A DNA stretch of 64,000 bases from Hahnella aquatica. Lineage in GTDB: Bacteria; Pseudomonadota; Gammaproteobacteria; Burkholderiales; Burkholderiaceae_A. Below are positions 17,007 to 26,652 of the stretch, in pieces. The notes below the pieces were generated by a model. The model did no database searches and was not told the DNA's origin. It was given only the letters and a program-made list of their open reading frames with translations. The first letter of the stretch is position 1, and every line of letters starts with the position of its first letter. The translations under genes and the position numbers were made by a program. The stretch is from the NCBI GenBank assembly GCA_965194505.1, contig OZ239144.1:124001-188000 (forward strand). The letters run 5' to 3'.

Positions 17007-17846
17007 TCATAGTTGAGCCTGGACCAACCTGGGCACCCCCGCGAGGTCGCCCAGCCCCTCCACCCGGGCAAAGCCTGCAGCATGGGCGAGGTCCATCACC
17101 GCCTGCTGCTGATCATGCCCGTGTTCGACCACCAGCCACCCATGGGGTTTCAGCCGCGCCGGTGCACCCGAGACAATCTCGGAGAGGTCATCGAGCCCGG
17201 TGGGGTTTGGTCGCAGGCCTGCCAAGGCCGCCATGGGCTCGTAGGGGAGGTCTCCCTGGTGCAGGTGGGGGTCATCCTGCGCCACATATGGGGGGTTGGA
17301 GACAATCAGGTCGAACCGCTCGTCTGCGGGCAGAGCCTCAAACCAAGAACCCACAGAGCAGCGCACTTGCGCCCCCAGGCAGGCGGCGTTGAGCCGCGCC
17401 ACTGACAGGGCGTACCGTGATTGGTCGGTGAGGGTCACCACCGTGCCAGGCGCCTCGAGTGCCAGGCTGATGCCCACGCAGCCCGAGCCCGTGCCGAGGT
17501 CGAGCACTCTGCCGCCCCCCGCATGCAATGTGCCCAGGCAGGCCAGCCCCCGGGCCACAAGGCCCTCGGTCTCGGCCCTTGGAATCAGCACCGCGGGGTT
17601 GACCCAGAATCGACGGCCGTAGAACTCCCGCCAGCCGAGCACCTGGGCCAAGGGCCTGCCAGCCCGACGGGCCTCGGCAAGCCGCATCAGCAGTGCGGCC
17701 TCGCCTGCCAACAGGCTGGGCCACCAATCTGGTGGTGTGCGCGCCAGAAACCAACTGCGCGATCGGCCGGTGACCCACTCGAGCAGGGCCCATTGCTCAT
17801 GGGTGGGCAACGTCAACAGGGGGTGGGCCATGGTGGGCAGGACCAT
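17007..17846 (-). CDS. prmC: Release factor N5-glutamine methyltransferase
   Basis: A 279-residue SAM methyltransferase that methylates the GGQ glutamine of RF1 and RF2. Motif I LDLGTGSG (115-122) and the catalytic NPPY (184-187) are present. It follows prfA, its substrate gene, by 14 bases. The usual PRPDTE segment reads PRAETE. A start 5 codons in (MAHPLL) is equally possible. Confidence 0.94.
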   Translation of the reverse strand: MVLPTMAHPLLTLPTHEQWALLEWVTGRSRSWFLARTPPDWWPSLLAGEAALLMRLAEARRAGRPLAQVLGWREFYGRRFWVNPAVLIPRAETEGLVARGLACLGTLHAGGGRVLDLGTGSGCVGISLALEAPGTVVTLTDQSRYALSVARLNAACLGAQVRCSVGSWFEALPADERFDLIVSNPPYVAQDDPHLHQGDLPYEPMAALAGLRPNPTGLDDLSEIVSGAPARLKPHGWLVVEHGHDQQQAVMDLAHAAGFARVEGLGDLAGVPRLVQAQL

Positions 17847-17860
17847 GCGAGGCGCGAGCC

Positions 17861-18943
17861 TTAGTCGTCGGCCAGGCTCGAAAGCAGCTCCGCCTGGTGC
17901 TCGGCCACCAGCGCATTGGTGAGCTCGGCCAAGTCCCCGTCCATGATCTGGTCGATCTTGTAGAGCGTGAGGTTGATGCGGTGGTCGGTGATGCGGCCCT
18001 GCGGGAAATTGTAGGTGCGGATGCGCTCAGACCGATCCCCCGAGCCGATCATCAGCTTTCGTGCCGAGGCCTCCTGGGCCTGCTGTGCCGCCACCTCGCG
18101 GTCCCGCACGCGGGCGGCCAGGACCTTCATGGCCTTCTCTTTGTTCTTGTGCTGGCTGCGGTCGTCCTGGCACTCGGCCACGATGCCTGTGGGCAGGTGT
18201 GTGATGCGAACGGCAGACTCGGTCTTGTTCACGTGCTGGCCCCCCGCACCACTAGCCCGGAAGACGTCGATCCGCAGTTCATCGGGCGAGAAGTTCACCT
18301 CGCCCACCTCATCGACTTCGGGCAGCACGGCCACGGTGCAGGCAGAGGTGTGGATGCGGCCCTGGGTCTCAGTGGCCGGCACGCGCTGCACGCGGTGCCC
18401 ACCCGATTCAAACTTCATGCGCGAATACACCCGCTGGCCCGCGAGCCGAACAATCACCTCCCGATAGCCGCCGAGGTCTGAGGCATTGGCCGAGAGCATC
18501 TCGGTCTGCCAGCGGTTGCGCTCGGCATACCGCAGGTACATGCGCAGCAGGTCGCCGGCGAACAGGGCGGACTCATCACCGCCGGTGCCGGCCCGAATCT
18601 CCAGGATGATGTCGCGCTCGTCGTTGGGGTCCTTGGGAAGCAGCAGCCGCTGCAGGTCGTCGCCCGCCTGGACCATGGCCTCGCGAAGCCGTCCCGTCTC
18701 ATCGTGGGCGAAGGCCTTGAGCTCTGGGTCCGAGAGCCAGCTCTGCGCAGCCTCCAGGTCTTGCTCGAGCTGCAGGTAGGACTCGTACTGGGCCACCACC
18801 TCGACCAGGTCCGCCCGTTCCTTCGAGAGTCGACGAAAGTCGTCCATGCGCTTGGCCAGGTCGGGGTTGGAAAGCTCGGCCTCCACCAGCGCAAAGCGAG
18901 TCTGGATCTGCTGCAGCTTGGCCAGCAGGCTGGGCTTCATCAT
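17861..18943 (-). CDS. prfA: Peptide chain release factor 1
   Basis: A 360-residue RF1. The GGQ motif (234-236, GAGGQHVNK) triggers peptide release, and the tripeptide PAT (about 189-191) is the RF1 stop-codon reading motif for UAA/UAG. It follows hemA by 6 bases in the common hemA-prfA-prmC order. Confidence 0.97.
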   Translation of the reverse strand: MMKPSLLAKLQQIQTRFALVEAELSNPDLAKRMDDFRRLSKERADLVEVVAQYESYLQLEQDLEAAQSWLSDPELKAFAHDETGRLREAMVQAGDDLQRLLLPKDPNDERDIILEIRAGTGGDESALFAGDLLRMYLRYAERNRWQTEMLSANASDLGGYREVIVRLAGQRVYSRMKFESGGHRVQRVPATETQGRIHTSACTVAVLPEVDEVGEVNFSPDELRIDVFRASGAGGQHVNKTESAVRITHLPTGIVAECQDDRSQHKNKEKAMKVLAARVRDREVAAQQAQEASARKLMIGSGDRSERIRTYNFPQGRITDHRINLTLYKIDQIMDGDLAELTNALVAEHQAELLSSLADD

Positions 18944-18949
18944 GTGGGC

Positions 18950-20230
18950 CTACTCGCTCGGGTGGTTGGGGTCGAGCTGAAAGAGCCGCCGCACCACGGT
19001 GGCTGCCTCGTCTCGCGCCTGGGCATCAGGGCTGGAGAGCCCCGCATAGGCGCCGTGCAGCAGTTTCTGCGAGAGGGCATGGGCCAGGCCCTGCAGCACG
19101 GCCTCGGCCGGCTCACCCTTGGCCAGTCGGCGCTGGGCGGCGGCAAGCTCCTGGGCCTGAATGGTCTCGAGCTGGCCCGTGAGGGCCTTGATCAAGGGCA
19201 CCTGCTCGCGGGTTTCTTTCCATTGCAGGAAGGTGCGCACACCGTTCTCGATGATGGCCTCTGCGTGCACCACGGCCCCCTGGCGGGCCTCCACGCCCTC
19301 GCGCACCAGGCCGCCGAGGTCATCCACGGTGTAGAGGAATGCGTCATCAAGATCGGCCACCTCGGCTTCGATGTCGCGTGGCACCGCGAGGTCCACCAGG
19401 AACATGGGCCGGTGACGGCGCTTCTTTAAGGCACTCTCGATCGAGCCCATGCCGAGGATGGGCAGCGTACTGGCCGTGCAACTCACCACGATGTCGAACT
19501 GGTGGAGCTGGTCGGGCAGGCCCGACAAGGCCATGGCCTGGCCCCCGTATTTGCGGGCCAAGGCCTCGCCGCGGGCCACGGTTCGATTGGCCACCATGAT
19601 GCGCTGGGGCTGCTGGGCCCCGAAGTGCGACAGGCAGAGGTCGATCATTTCGCCTGCGCCGATGAACAACATGGTGGTCTTGGAGAGGTCACCAAAAATC
19701 TTCTGTGCGAGCTTCACCCCGGCCGCCGCCATCGAGACCGAGTGGGCACCAATCTCCGTGGTGGTGCGCACCTCCTTGGCCACCGAGAAGGCGCGTTGGA
19801 AGAGGTGGTGCAGGTGCACGCCCAGGCTGCCCGCCTCATGGGCCTCGCGGGCGGCTTGTTTCAACTGGCCGAGAATCTGCGGCTCACCAAGCACCATCGA
19901 GTCCAGGCCACTGGCCACGCGAAAGACATGCCGCACGGCCTGGGGCTCGGCATGCTGGTAGAGGTGATGAATCAATTCCCCGGGCTGCACCTGGGAGCGT
20001 TGGGCGAGCCAGGCCAGGGCCTGCTCGCGCGCTTCCTCTGGCCGAGGCGTGGCCAGGTAGAGCTCGGTGCGGTTGCAGGTGGAGACCAAGGCCTGTTCGG
20101 GTGCCGAGCCCGAGAGCACGCCGCGCAAGGCATGCAGGTTCTCCCGCAGCGCGTCGCCGGGGAAGGCAAGCCGTTCCCGAATCGACAGGGGCGCGGACTG
20201 GTGGTTGAGGCCAAAGGCAAACAGCTGCAT
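18950..20230 (-). CDS. hemA: Glutamyl-tRNA reductase
   Basis: A 426-residue enzyme that reduces glutamyl-tRNA to glutamate-1-semialdehyde, the first step of the C5 route to haem. The N-terminus carries GLNHQSAPLSIRERL and the active-site Cys 52 in STCNRTELYL; the NADPH domain has MLFIGAGEM near 190. Length is normal. It lies 12 bases after the response-regulator gene. Confidence 0.96.
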   Translation of the reverse strand: MQLFAFGLNHQSAPLSIRERLAFPGDALRENLHALRGVLSGSAPEQALVSTCNRTELYLATPRPEEAREQALAWLAQRSQVQPGELIHHLYQHAEPQAVRHVFRVASGLDSMVLGEPQILGQLKQAAREAHEAGSLGVHLHHLFQRAFSVAKEVRTTTEIGAHSVSMAAAGVKLAQKIFGDLSKTTMLFIGAGEMIDLCLSHFGAQQPQRIMVANRTVARGEALARKYGGQAMALSGLPDQLHQFDIVVSCTASTLPILGMGSIESALKKRRHRPMFLVDLAVPRDIEAEVADLDDAFLYTVDDLGGLVREGVEARQGAVVHAEAIIENGVRTFLQWKETREQVPLIKALTGQLETIQAQELAAAQRRLAKGEPAEAVLQGLAHALSQKLLHGAYAGLSSPDAQARDEAATVVRRLFQLDPNHPSE

Positions 20231-20242
20231 AAGGCCTTGATT

Positions 20243-21013
20243 CTACGAGAAGTGGTCGAGTCGGTAGCCGATGCCGTACACGGGAGAGAGTCGAAAGCCT
20301 TGGTCGGGGGTGAGGCCGAGTTTTTGGCGCACGCGAGAGATGTGGGTGTCGATGGTGCGGGTCTGCACGTGCTCGTTGTGCCGCCAGACCTGAAGCCGAA
20401 TCTCATTGCGAGACACGGTCTGGCCAAGTTGGCCCAGCAGCATCTGGGCGCACTGGAATTCCTTGTCGGTGAGCGCCACGGCTTGCCCATTGCGGTGGGC
20501 CTGCGGGCCGTTCTCGCCATGGGGGTCGAGCCGAATGGGCCCAATGGTCTGGCCGCGCTCGATGGGGTCGCTGCGCCTGCGACGAACGCTCGCGCACAGG
20601 CGTGCCTGCAACTCGGCTGCGCGAAAGGGCTTGTGCACGTAGTCGTGCGCACCAAGGGCGAAGGCCTGCACCAGGCTCGCCTCATCGGTGGCGCCCGTGA
20701 GCATGATCATGGCCGGCCCCTGGGCCCGATGCTGGCTGGCCCGGGCCCGGTGGGCCGCAAGGACATCCAGCCCCGTCATGTCCGGCAGGCGCAGGTCACA
20801 CAGAACTGCATCGAAGTGCTGGCGGTCCAGGGCATCGAGCAGCAGCTGGCCGCGTGCGTAGCGCCGCACCTGCCAGCCCTTGAGCTGCAGCAGTGCGCAG
20901 AGCTGTGAGGCCAGCTGGTCGTCGTCTTCAAGAATGGCCACATGGCCCAGGCATGGGCCTGCAGGAGTGCCCGGCGCGGCGGCGTCCGGGTCGGTGGGGT
21001 GATGCTGTTTCAA
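20243..21013 (-). CDS. Orphan OmpR/PhoB-type response regulator
   Basis: About 256 residues: a receiver domain with acidic pocket ILEDDDQ, phospho-acceptor Asp near 73 (VLCDLRLPD) and Lys near 128 (YVHKPF), then a winged-helix DNA-binding domain ending TRTIDTHISRVRQKLGL and YGIGYRL. The frame is open into ilvA, but the only sensible starts after the ilvA stop are TTG codons; I chose TTG 21013. That leaves about 20 residues before the receiver. No histidine kinase lies nearby, so its partner is unknown. Placement between ilvA and hemA on one strand suggests co-transcription. Confidence 0.82.
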   Translation of the reverse strand: MKQHHPTDPDAAAPGTPAGPCLGHVAILEDDDQLASQLCALLQLKGWQVRRYARGQLLLDALDRQHFDAVLCDLRLPDMTGLDVLAAHRARASQHRAQGPAMIMLTGATDEASLVQAFALGAHDYVHKPFRAAELQARLCASVRRRRSDPIERGQTIGPIRLDPHGENGPQAHRNGQAVALTDKEFQCAQMLLGQLGQTVSRNEIRLQVWRHNEHVQTRTIDTHISRVRQKLGLTPDQGFRLSPVYGIGYRLDHFS

Positions 21014-21059
21014 GGTGGGCTGCCTGTCCAAAAAAGCTGGCAGGGTAGCCCGCCTGGGT

Positions 21060-22610
21060 TCACTCGCCCTGTGGGCTTTCCTGACACCCCAAGAAAAGCT
21101 GATAGGCCGGGTGCTTGGACTCGTCCCAGTGCGGATAGCCCAGCTGCGAGAGGAAGTTCTGGAAGTCGGCTTCATCGGCCTTGGGCACCTGAAGGCCCAC
21201 CAGAATGCGGCCGTAGTCCGCCCCGTGGTTGCGGTAATGAAAGAGCGAGATGTTCCAGCTCGGGTTCATGGCCGAGAGGAATCGCATCAGCGCGCCCGGC
21301 CGCTCGGGAAATTCAAATCGATAGAGCCGCTCCTCCCGGGCGAGGTCGGAGTGCCCGCCCACCAGGTGCCGCAGGTGGGCCTTGGCCACCTCGTCATTCG
21401 AGAGGTCCAGGGCATCAAAGCCAGCAGCCTGCAATTGGCTGGCAATGGCCTGCGCCTGCGCGGGCTCGGAGAGCTGCAGGCCCAGAAAAATGTGGGCCTG
21501 TTTTGCATCGGCGATGCGGTAGTTGAACTCGGTGACATTGTGCTGACCCAGCAGGCCGCAGAAGCGCTTAAAGCTCCCGCGGGCCTCTGGGATGGTCACG
21601 GCGAAGATGGCCTCACGGCCCTCACCGATCTCACTGCGCTCACTCACAAAGCGCAGCCGGTCGAAGTTCATGTTCGCCCCGCAGGTGATCGCCACCAGGG
21701 TGCGTGGGGTGCCATCGGGTCGTAGGGCGCCCGCACGGCCCACCCAGGCCTTCAAGCCTGCCACGGCCAAGGCCCCGGCGGGCTCCTGGATGGCCCGGGT
21801 GTCTTCATAGACATCTTTAATCGCGGCGCAGACGGCATCGGTGTCCACCCGCACCATCTCATCGACCAGGTCTTTGGCGAGCCGGAAGGTCTCTTCGCCC
21901 ACGCGCTTGACTGCTGTGCCGTCGGAAAACAGGCCCACCTCGGCGAGCGTCACCCGTTGGCCTTGTTCGAGTGACTGGGCCATGGCGTCGGAGTCTTCGG
22001 TCTGCACACCAATGACGAGCGTGTCTGGCCGAAGGGCCTTGATGAAGGCGGCCACGCCGGCCACCAGCCCGCCGCCGCCCACGGCCACAAAGACGGCATC
22101 GATGAGGTCGGGGTGCTGTCGCAGGATTTCCATGCCCACCGTGCCCTGGCCGGCGATGACATCGGGGTCATCGAAGGGGTGAACAAAGGTCAGGCCCTGG
22201 GCCTGCTGCAGGGTGAGGGCATGGTCATGGGCATCGGAGTAGGAGTCGCCGTGCAGGATGATCTCTGCCCCGCGGTTGCGCACGGCCTGCACCTTCACGC
22301 TCGGGGTGGTGACCGGCATGACGATGACCGCCCGGCAGCCCAGTGTCTGCGCAGCGAGGGCCACACCCTGGGCATGGTTGCCGGCCGAGGCCGCGATCAC
22401 CCCCCGGGCCCGCTGCTCGGCCGAGAGGTGGGCCATTTTGTTGTAAGCCCCTCTGAGCTTGAAGGAAAAGACGGGCTGGGTGTCCTCGCGCTTGAAGAGC
22501 ACCCGGCAGCCCAGCCGGCGGCTCAGGCTGGGCGCATCCTCCAAGGGGGTCTCGTCGGCCACATCGTAGACACGGGCATTCAGAATGTTCAGCAGGTAAT
22601 TCGTGGTCAT
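21060..22610 (-). CDS. ilvA: Threonine ammonia-lyase, biosynthetic
   Basis: A 516-residue PLP enzyme that deaminates threonine to 2-oxobutanoate, the first step of isoleucine synthesis. PLP lysine is at about 51 (FSFKLRGAYNK) and the glycine loop is VGGGGLVAGVAA. The C-terminal third holds two ACT-like regulatory domains (RGSFKRFCGLL and RPGALMRFL), as in the isoleucine-inhibited form. Start ATG 22610 gives the expected N-terminus MTTNYLLNIL. It is divergent from the gene at 22666. Confidence 0.95.
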   Translation of the reverse strand: MTTNYLLNILNARVYDVADETPLEDAPSLSRRLGCRVLFKREDTQPVFSFKLRGAYNKMAHLSAEQRARGVIAASAGNHAQGVALAAQTLGCRAVIVMPVTTPSVKVQAVRNRGAEIILHGDSYSDAHDHALTLQQAQGLTFVHPFDDPDVIAGQGTVGMEILRQHPDLIDAVFVAVGGGGLVAGVAAFIKALRPDTLVIGVQTEDSDAMAQSLEQGQRVTLAEVGLFSDGTAVKRVGEETFRLAKDLVDEMVRVDTDAVCAAIKDVYEDTRAIQEPAGALAVAGLKAWVGRAGALRPDGTPRTLVAITCGANMNFDRLRFVSERSEIGEGREAIFAVTIPEARGSFKRFCGLLGQHNVTEFNYRIADAKQAHIFLGLQLSEPAQAQAIASQLQAAGFDALDLSNDEVAKAHLRHLVGGHSDLAREERLYRFEFPERPGALMRFLSAMNPSWNISLFHYRNHGADYGRILVGLQVPKADEADFQNFLSQLGYPHWDESKHPAYQLFLGCQESPQGE

Positions 22611-22665
22611 GCCGGCAGTGTAAAGGGTCCTCGGAAGGGCATCTGGGCCGTAGAATCGGGGTTCC

Positions 22666-25600
22666 ATGAATGCGCCCCTGCCTCCTGCCTTAATGGCCAC
22701 CACCCTCGCGGCCGATGACCCCTCGGCCACCCGGCTGCGGGAGATTCCGTACAACTACACCTCGTTCTCCGACCGAGAGATCGTCTGTCGTGTGCTGGGC
22801 GATGAGGGCTGGGCCCTGGTGTCGGAACTGCGCCAAGAGCGGCGTACGGGACGCTCGGCCAAGATGCTCTATGAGGTAATTGGCGACATCTGGGTGGTGG
22901 AGCGCAACCCCTACCTACAAGACGACCTGCTGCAAAACCCTCGCAGGCGAACGCAGCTCATCGGTGCCCTTCACCACCGCCTCTCCGAGATCGACCAGCG
23001 CCGCTCGCGCGACGCCACCGACCCCGAGGCTGCCCAGCGAGACCGCCGAGTGCATGGGCTCTTGGCCCTGGCCCGCACCGCCGTGACACGATTTGCCAAC
23101 GCCTTTGATGAGACGGCCAGCCTTCGCCGGCGCGTGGCCAAGCGCCTGACCCGTCACACCGCCGCCGACAACATCCGATTCGACGGCCTCTCGCGGGTCT
23201 CGCATGTCACGGACGCCACCGACTGGCGCGTGGAGTACCCCTTTGTGGTGCTGGTGCCTGACACCGAGGCCGAGATGGCGCCCTTGGTGAAGGCCTGCAT
23301 TGAGCTTGGCCTCACCATCATTCCGCGTGGCGGTGGCACGGGCTACACAGGTGGTGCCATCCCGCTCACACCGCGATCGGTCGTGATCAACACCGAGAAA
23401 CTCGAGCGGCTCGGGCCCGTGGAGTCTCGCACCCTTCCGGGCCTGCAGGCTCCTGTGGCCACCATTTTTTCGGGCGCGGGCGTGGTCACCCGTCGGGTCT
23501 CCGATGCCGCCGATGCTGCAGGCCTGGTCTTCGCGGTCGATCCCACGTCTGCAGATGCCTCCTGCGTGGGCGGCAACATCGCCATGAATGCGGGTGGCAA
23601 GAAGGCCGTGCTCTGGGGCACGGCCATTGACAACCTGGCCTCCTGGCGCATGGTGGACCCAGACGGCCAATGGCTCGAGGTCACTCGCATTGGCCACAAC
23701 ATGGGCAAGATCCACGATGCCGACTGGGCCGAGTTTGAGATTGCGCGCTATGGCGCCAATCAACTCACCCAGGCCATTGGGGCCCAGGGCGACACCGCCC
23801 GCTTCGTGGGCAATCCCATCTCGGTGGAGCGCCTTCGCATCGAGGGCCACCGTTTTCGTCGGCTGGGCCTGGGGAAGGACGTCACCGACAAGGTGCTTGG
23901 CGGGCTGCCCGGCATTCAGAAGGAAGGCTGCGATGGCCTGATCACGAGCTGCCGTTGGGTCTTGCATCGCATGCCCAAGCACATTCGAACCGTCTGCCTG
24001 GAATTCTTTGGCAATGCCCAAGATGCGGTGCCGTCCATCGTGGAGATCAAACGGCACCTGGATGCACGGCCCGGCGGCACGCAGCTCGCAGGCCTGGAGC
24101 ACCTCGATGAGCGTTACCTGCGCGCCGTGGGCTACAGCACCAAGAGCAAGCGGGCCCAACTGCCGAAGATGGTGCTCATCGGCGACATCGTGGGCGACGA
24201 TGACCAGGCCGTGGCCCATGCTGCCTCCGAGGTGGTGCGCCTGGCGAATGCCCGATCGGGCGAGGGCTTTGTGGCGGTCTCGCCCGAGTCGCGCAAGGCC
24301 TTCTGGGCCGACCGAAGCCGCACCGCGGCCATTGCCCGCCACACCAATGCATTCAAGATCAATGAAGACGTGGTCATTCCGTTGGAGCGCATGGGCGAGT
24401 ACACCAACGCCATCGAGCGCATCAACATCGAACTCTCGGTCTCCAACAAGCTCAAGCTCACCCGCGCCCTGCGACAGGTGCTCAACGACACGGTGGTCGA
24501 TGACGACCAGCCCACCGACCTGGCCCAGCGCCTGGAGGAGGCCGGCAGCCTGCTGAAGTCGGTGGAGGCCCGTTGGGCGTTTCTGCTGGCCCACCTCGAT
24601 GCCACGCCCGCCGACGATCCCGAGGCGGCCCGGCGCCACGGCCTGGAGGCCGTGCTCGCAGACCAGCCCAACCAAGGCCCTCGCGCCCACCGAACCTACG
24701 GCGAACTGCTGCAAGACCATACCATCCGCGTCTCGTGGAAGCAGGAGCTGCGCGCGCCGTTTCGTCAGCTCTTCTCGGGCCTGGCCTTTGCGCCCATTCT
24801 GGAGCGCCTGGAGGCTGCGCATCGCAAGGTCTTGCGCGGCCGGGTTTTCGTGGCCCTGCACATGCATGCCGGCGATGGCAATGTGCACACCAACCTGCCG
24901 GTGAACTCTGACGACTACGAGATGCTGCAGGAGGCCCATGCCACGGTGGCCCGCATCATGAAGATCGCCACCGACCTCGATGGGGTGATTTCGGGCGAGC
25001 ACGGCATTGGCATCACCAAGCTCGAGTTCCTCACCCCGGGTGAGCGCCAGGCCTTTGCAGACTACAAGCAGAAGGTAGACCCGCACCAGCACTTCAATGC
25101 CGGCAAGCTGCTTGAGGGCGCCGACCTTCGCAATGCCTACACGCCGTCCTTTGGGCTCATGGGGTCTGAGAGCCTGATCATGCAGCAGAGCGCCATTGGC
25201 TCCATTGCAGATTCGTTTGCCAATTGTCTGCGGTGTGGGAAGTGCAAGCCCGTCTGTGCCACCCACTCGCCGCGGGCCAACCTACTCTACTCACCCCGCA
25301 ACAAGATCCTCGCCACCTCGCTGCTCATTGAGGCCTTCCTCTACGAGGAGCAGACCCGTCGCGGGGTGTCGATTGCCCATTGGGAAGAATTTGGCGATGT
25401 GGCCGACCACTGCACGGTCTGCCACAAGTGCCTGGCCCCTTGCCCGGTGAACATCGACTTTGGCGAGGTCTCCATGCACATGCGCGACCTCCTGCGCCGC
25501 ATGGGCAAGAAGCGGTTCAACCCGGGCACTGCGGCCTCCATGTTCTTTCTGAATGCCTCGCGGCCGCAGACCATCGCCCTCATGCGCACCGTCATGATCG

Positions 25601-26652
25601 AGTGGGGCTACAAGGCCCAGCGCCTGGCCCACGATCTCTTGAAGCGCCTGGCCAAGGCGCAGACGGCCAAGCCGCCCGCCACCACTGGCCGTGCGCCCCT
25701 GCGCGAGCAGGTCATTCACTTTGTGAACAAGAAGATGCCGGGCAACCTGCCCAAGAAGACGGCCCGGGCCTTGCTGGACATCGAGGACGCCCACTACGTG
25801 CCCATCATTCGAGACTCCGTTCGCACGGCGAGCGACTCCGAGGCGGTCTTCTATTTCCCGGGTTGTGGCTCTGAGCGGCTCTTCTCTCAGGTGGGCTTGG
25901 CCACCCAGGCCATGCTCTGGCAGGTGGGTGTACAGACGGTGCTGCCACCGGGCTACCTGTGCTGTGGGTATCCGCAGCGCGGCAGCGGCCAGTTCGACAA
26001 GGCCGACAAGATCATCACCGACAACCGGGTGCTCTTTCACCGCGTGGCCAACACACTCAATTACCTGGACATCAAGACCGTGGTGGTCTCGTGTGGCACC
26101 TGCTACGACCAGCTCGCGGGCTATGAATTCGAGAAGATCTTTCCGGGCTGCCGCATCCTGGACATCCACGAGTACCTGCTCGAAAAAGGCGTTCGTCTGG
26201 AGCAGGCCACGGGCGTGCGCTACATGTACCACGACCCCTGCCACTCGCCCATGAAGCAGCACAACCCGCTCAAGCTGGTCAACAGCCTCATGAATGCCGA
26301 GCAGAACGGCGACATTCAGAAGAACGACCGTTGCTGTGGGGAGTCGGGCACCCTGGCGGTGAGCCGTCCGGATATCTCCACTCAGGTGCGCTTTCGCAAA
26401 GAAGAAGAGATGCGAAAGGGTGCGGACCAGCTGCGCGAGTCCGCCACGGCAAATGGTCAGGCCGCCCCGCCCGTCAAGGTGCTCACGGCCTGCCCGTCAT
26501 GCCTGCAGGGCCTCAATCGGTTCTCAGACGACACGGGCGTGGAGGCCGACTACATCGTGGTCGAGATGGCCCGGCACCTGCTGGGCCCCGACTGGATGAC
26601 CGACTACGTGCGTCAGGCCAACAACGGCGGCATCGAGCGCGTGCTGGTCTGA
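22666..26652 (+). CDS. Giant FAD/Fe-S dehydrogenase with DUF3683 domain
   Basis: A 1328-residue multidomain oxidoreductase. In order: DUF3683 region (about 25-175); FAD-binding PCMH domain with RGGGTGYTGG (221-230); FAD-oxidase C-terminal domain with GEHGIGITKLEF (about 780); two 4Fe-4S motifs, CLRCGKCKPVC (from about 853) and CTVCHKCLAPCP (from about 915); and two CCG domains with CCGYPQRG (about 1099) and CCGESG (about 1222). This layout fuses the parts of glycolate oxidase GlcDEF or D-lactate dehydrogenase. The substrate is probably a 2-hydroxyacid, but that is inference. It is common in Burkholderiales. Its last 40 bases overlap phoR on the other strand. Confidence 0.9.
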   Translation: MNAPLPPALMATTLAADDPSATRLREIPYNYTSFSDREIVCRVLGDEGWALVSELRQERRTGRSAKMLYEVIGDIWVVERNPYLQDDLLQNPRRRTQLIGALHHRLSEIDQRRSRDATDPEAAQRDRRVHGLLALARTAVTRFANAFDETASLRRRVAKRLTRHTAADNIRFDGLSRVSHVTDATDWRVEYPFVVLVPDTEAEMAPLVKACIELGLTIIPRGGGTGYTGGAIPLTPRSVVINTEKLERLGPVESRTLPGLQAPVATIFSGAGVVTRRVSDAADAAGLVFAVDPTSADASCVGGNIAMNAGGKKAVLWGTAIDNLASWRMVDPDGQWLEVTRIGHNMGKIHDADWAEFEIARYGANQLTQAIGAQGDTARFVGNPISVERLRIEGHRFRRLGLGKDVTDKVLGGLPGIQKEGCDGLITSCRWVLHRMPKHIRTVCLEFFGNAQDAVPSIVEIKRHLDARPGGTQLAGLEHLDERYLRAVGYSTKSKRAQLPKMVLIGDIVGDDDQAVAHAASEVVRLANARSGEGFVAVSPESRKAFWADRSRTAAIARHTNAFKINEDVVIPLERMGEYTNAIERINIELSVSNKLKLTRALRQVLNDTVVDDDQPTDLAQRLEEAGSLLKSVEARWAFLLAHLDATPADDPEAARRHGLEAVLADQPNQGPRAHRTYGELLQDHTIRVSWKQELRAPFRQLFSGLAFAPILERLEAAHRKVLRGRVFVALHMHAGDGNVHTNLPVNSDDYEMLQEAHATVARIMKIATDLDGVISGEHGIGITKLEFLTPGERQAFADYKQKVDPHQHFNAGKLLEGADLRNAYTPSFGLMGSESLIMQQSAIGSIADSFANCLRCGKCKPVCATHSPRANLLYSPRNKILATSLLIEAFLYEEQTRRGVSIAHWEEFGDVADHCTVCHKCLAPCPVNIDFGEVSMHMRDLLRRMGKKRFNPGTAASMFFLNASRPQTIALMRTVMIEWGYKAQRLAHDLLKRLAKAQTAKPPATTGRAPLREQVIHFVNKKMPGNLPKKTARALLDIEDAHYVPIIRDSVRTASDSEAVFYFPGCGSERLFSQVGLATQAMLWQVGVQTVLPPGYLCCGYPQRGSGQFDKADKIITDNRVLFHRVANTLNYLDIKTVVVSCGTCYDQLAGYEFEKIFPGCRILDIHEYLLEKGVRLEQATGVRYMYHDPCHSPMKQHNPLKLVNSLMNAEQNGDIQKNDRCCGESGTLAVSRPDISTQVRFRKEEEMRKGADQLRESATANGQAAPPVKVLTACPSCLQGLNRFSDDTGVEADYIVVEMARHLLGPDWMTDYVRQANNGGIERVLV

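Noticed and set aside
22915..25266. A 783-codon open frame on the minus strand
   Set aside because: It is antisense to the giant dehydrogenase, is rich in Gly, His and Ala, has no domain signature, and exists because GC-rich third positions keep the opposite frame open.
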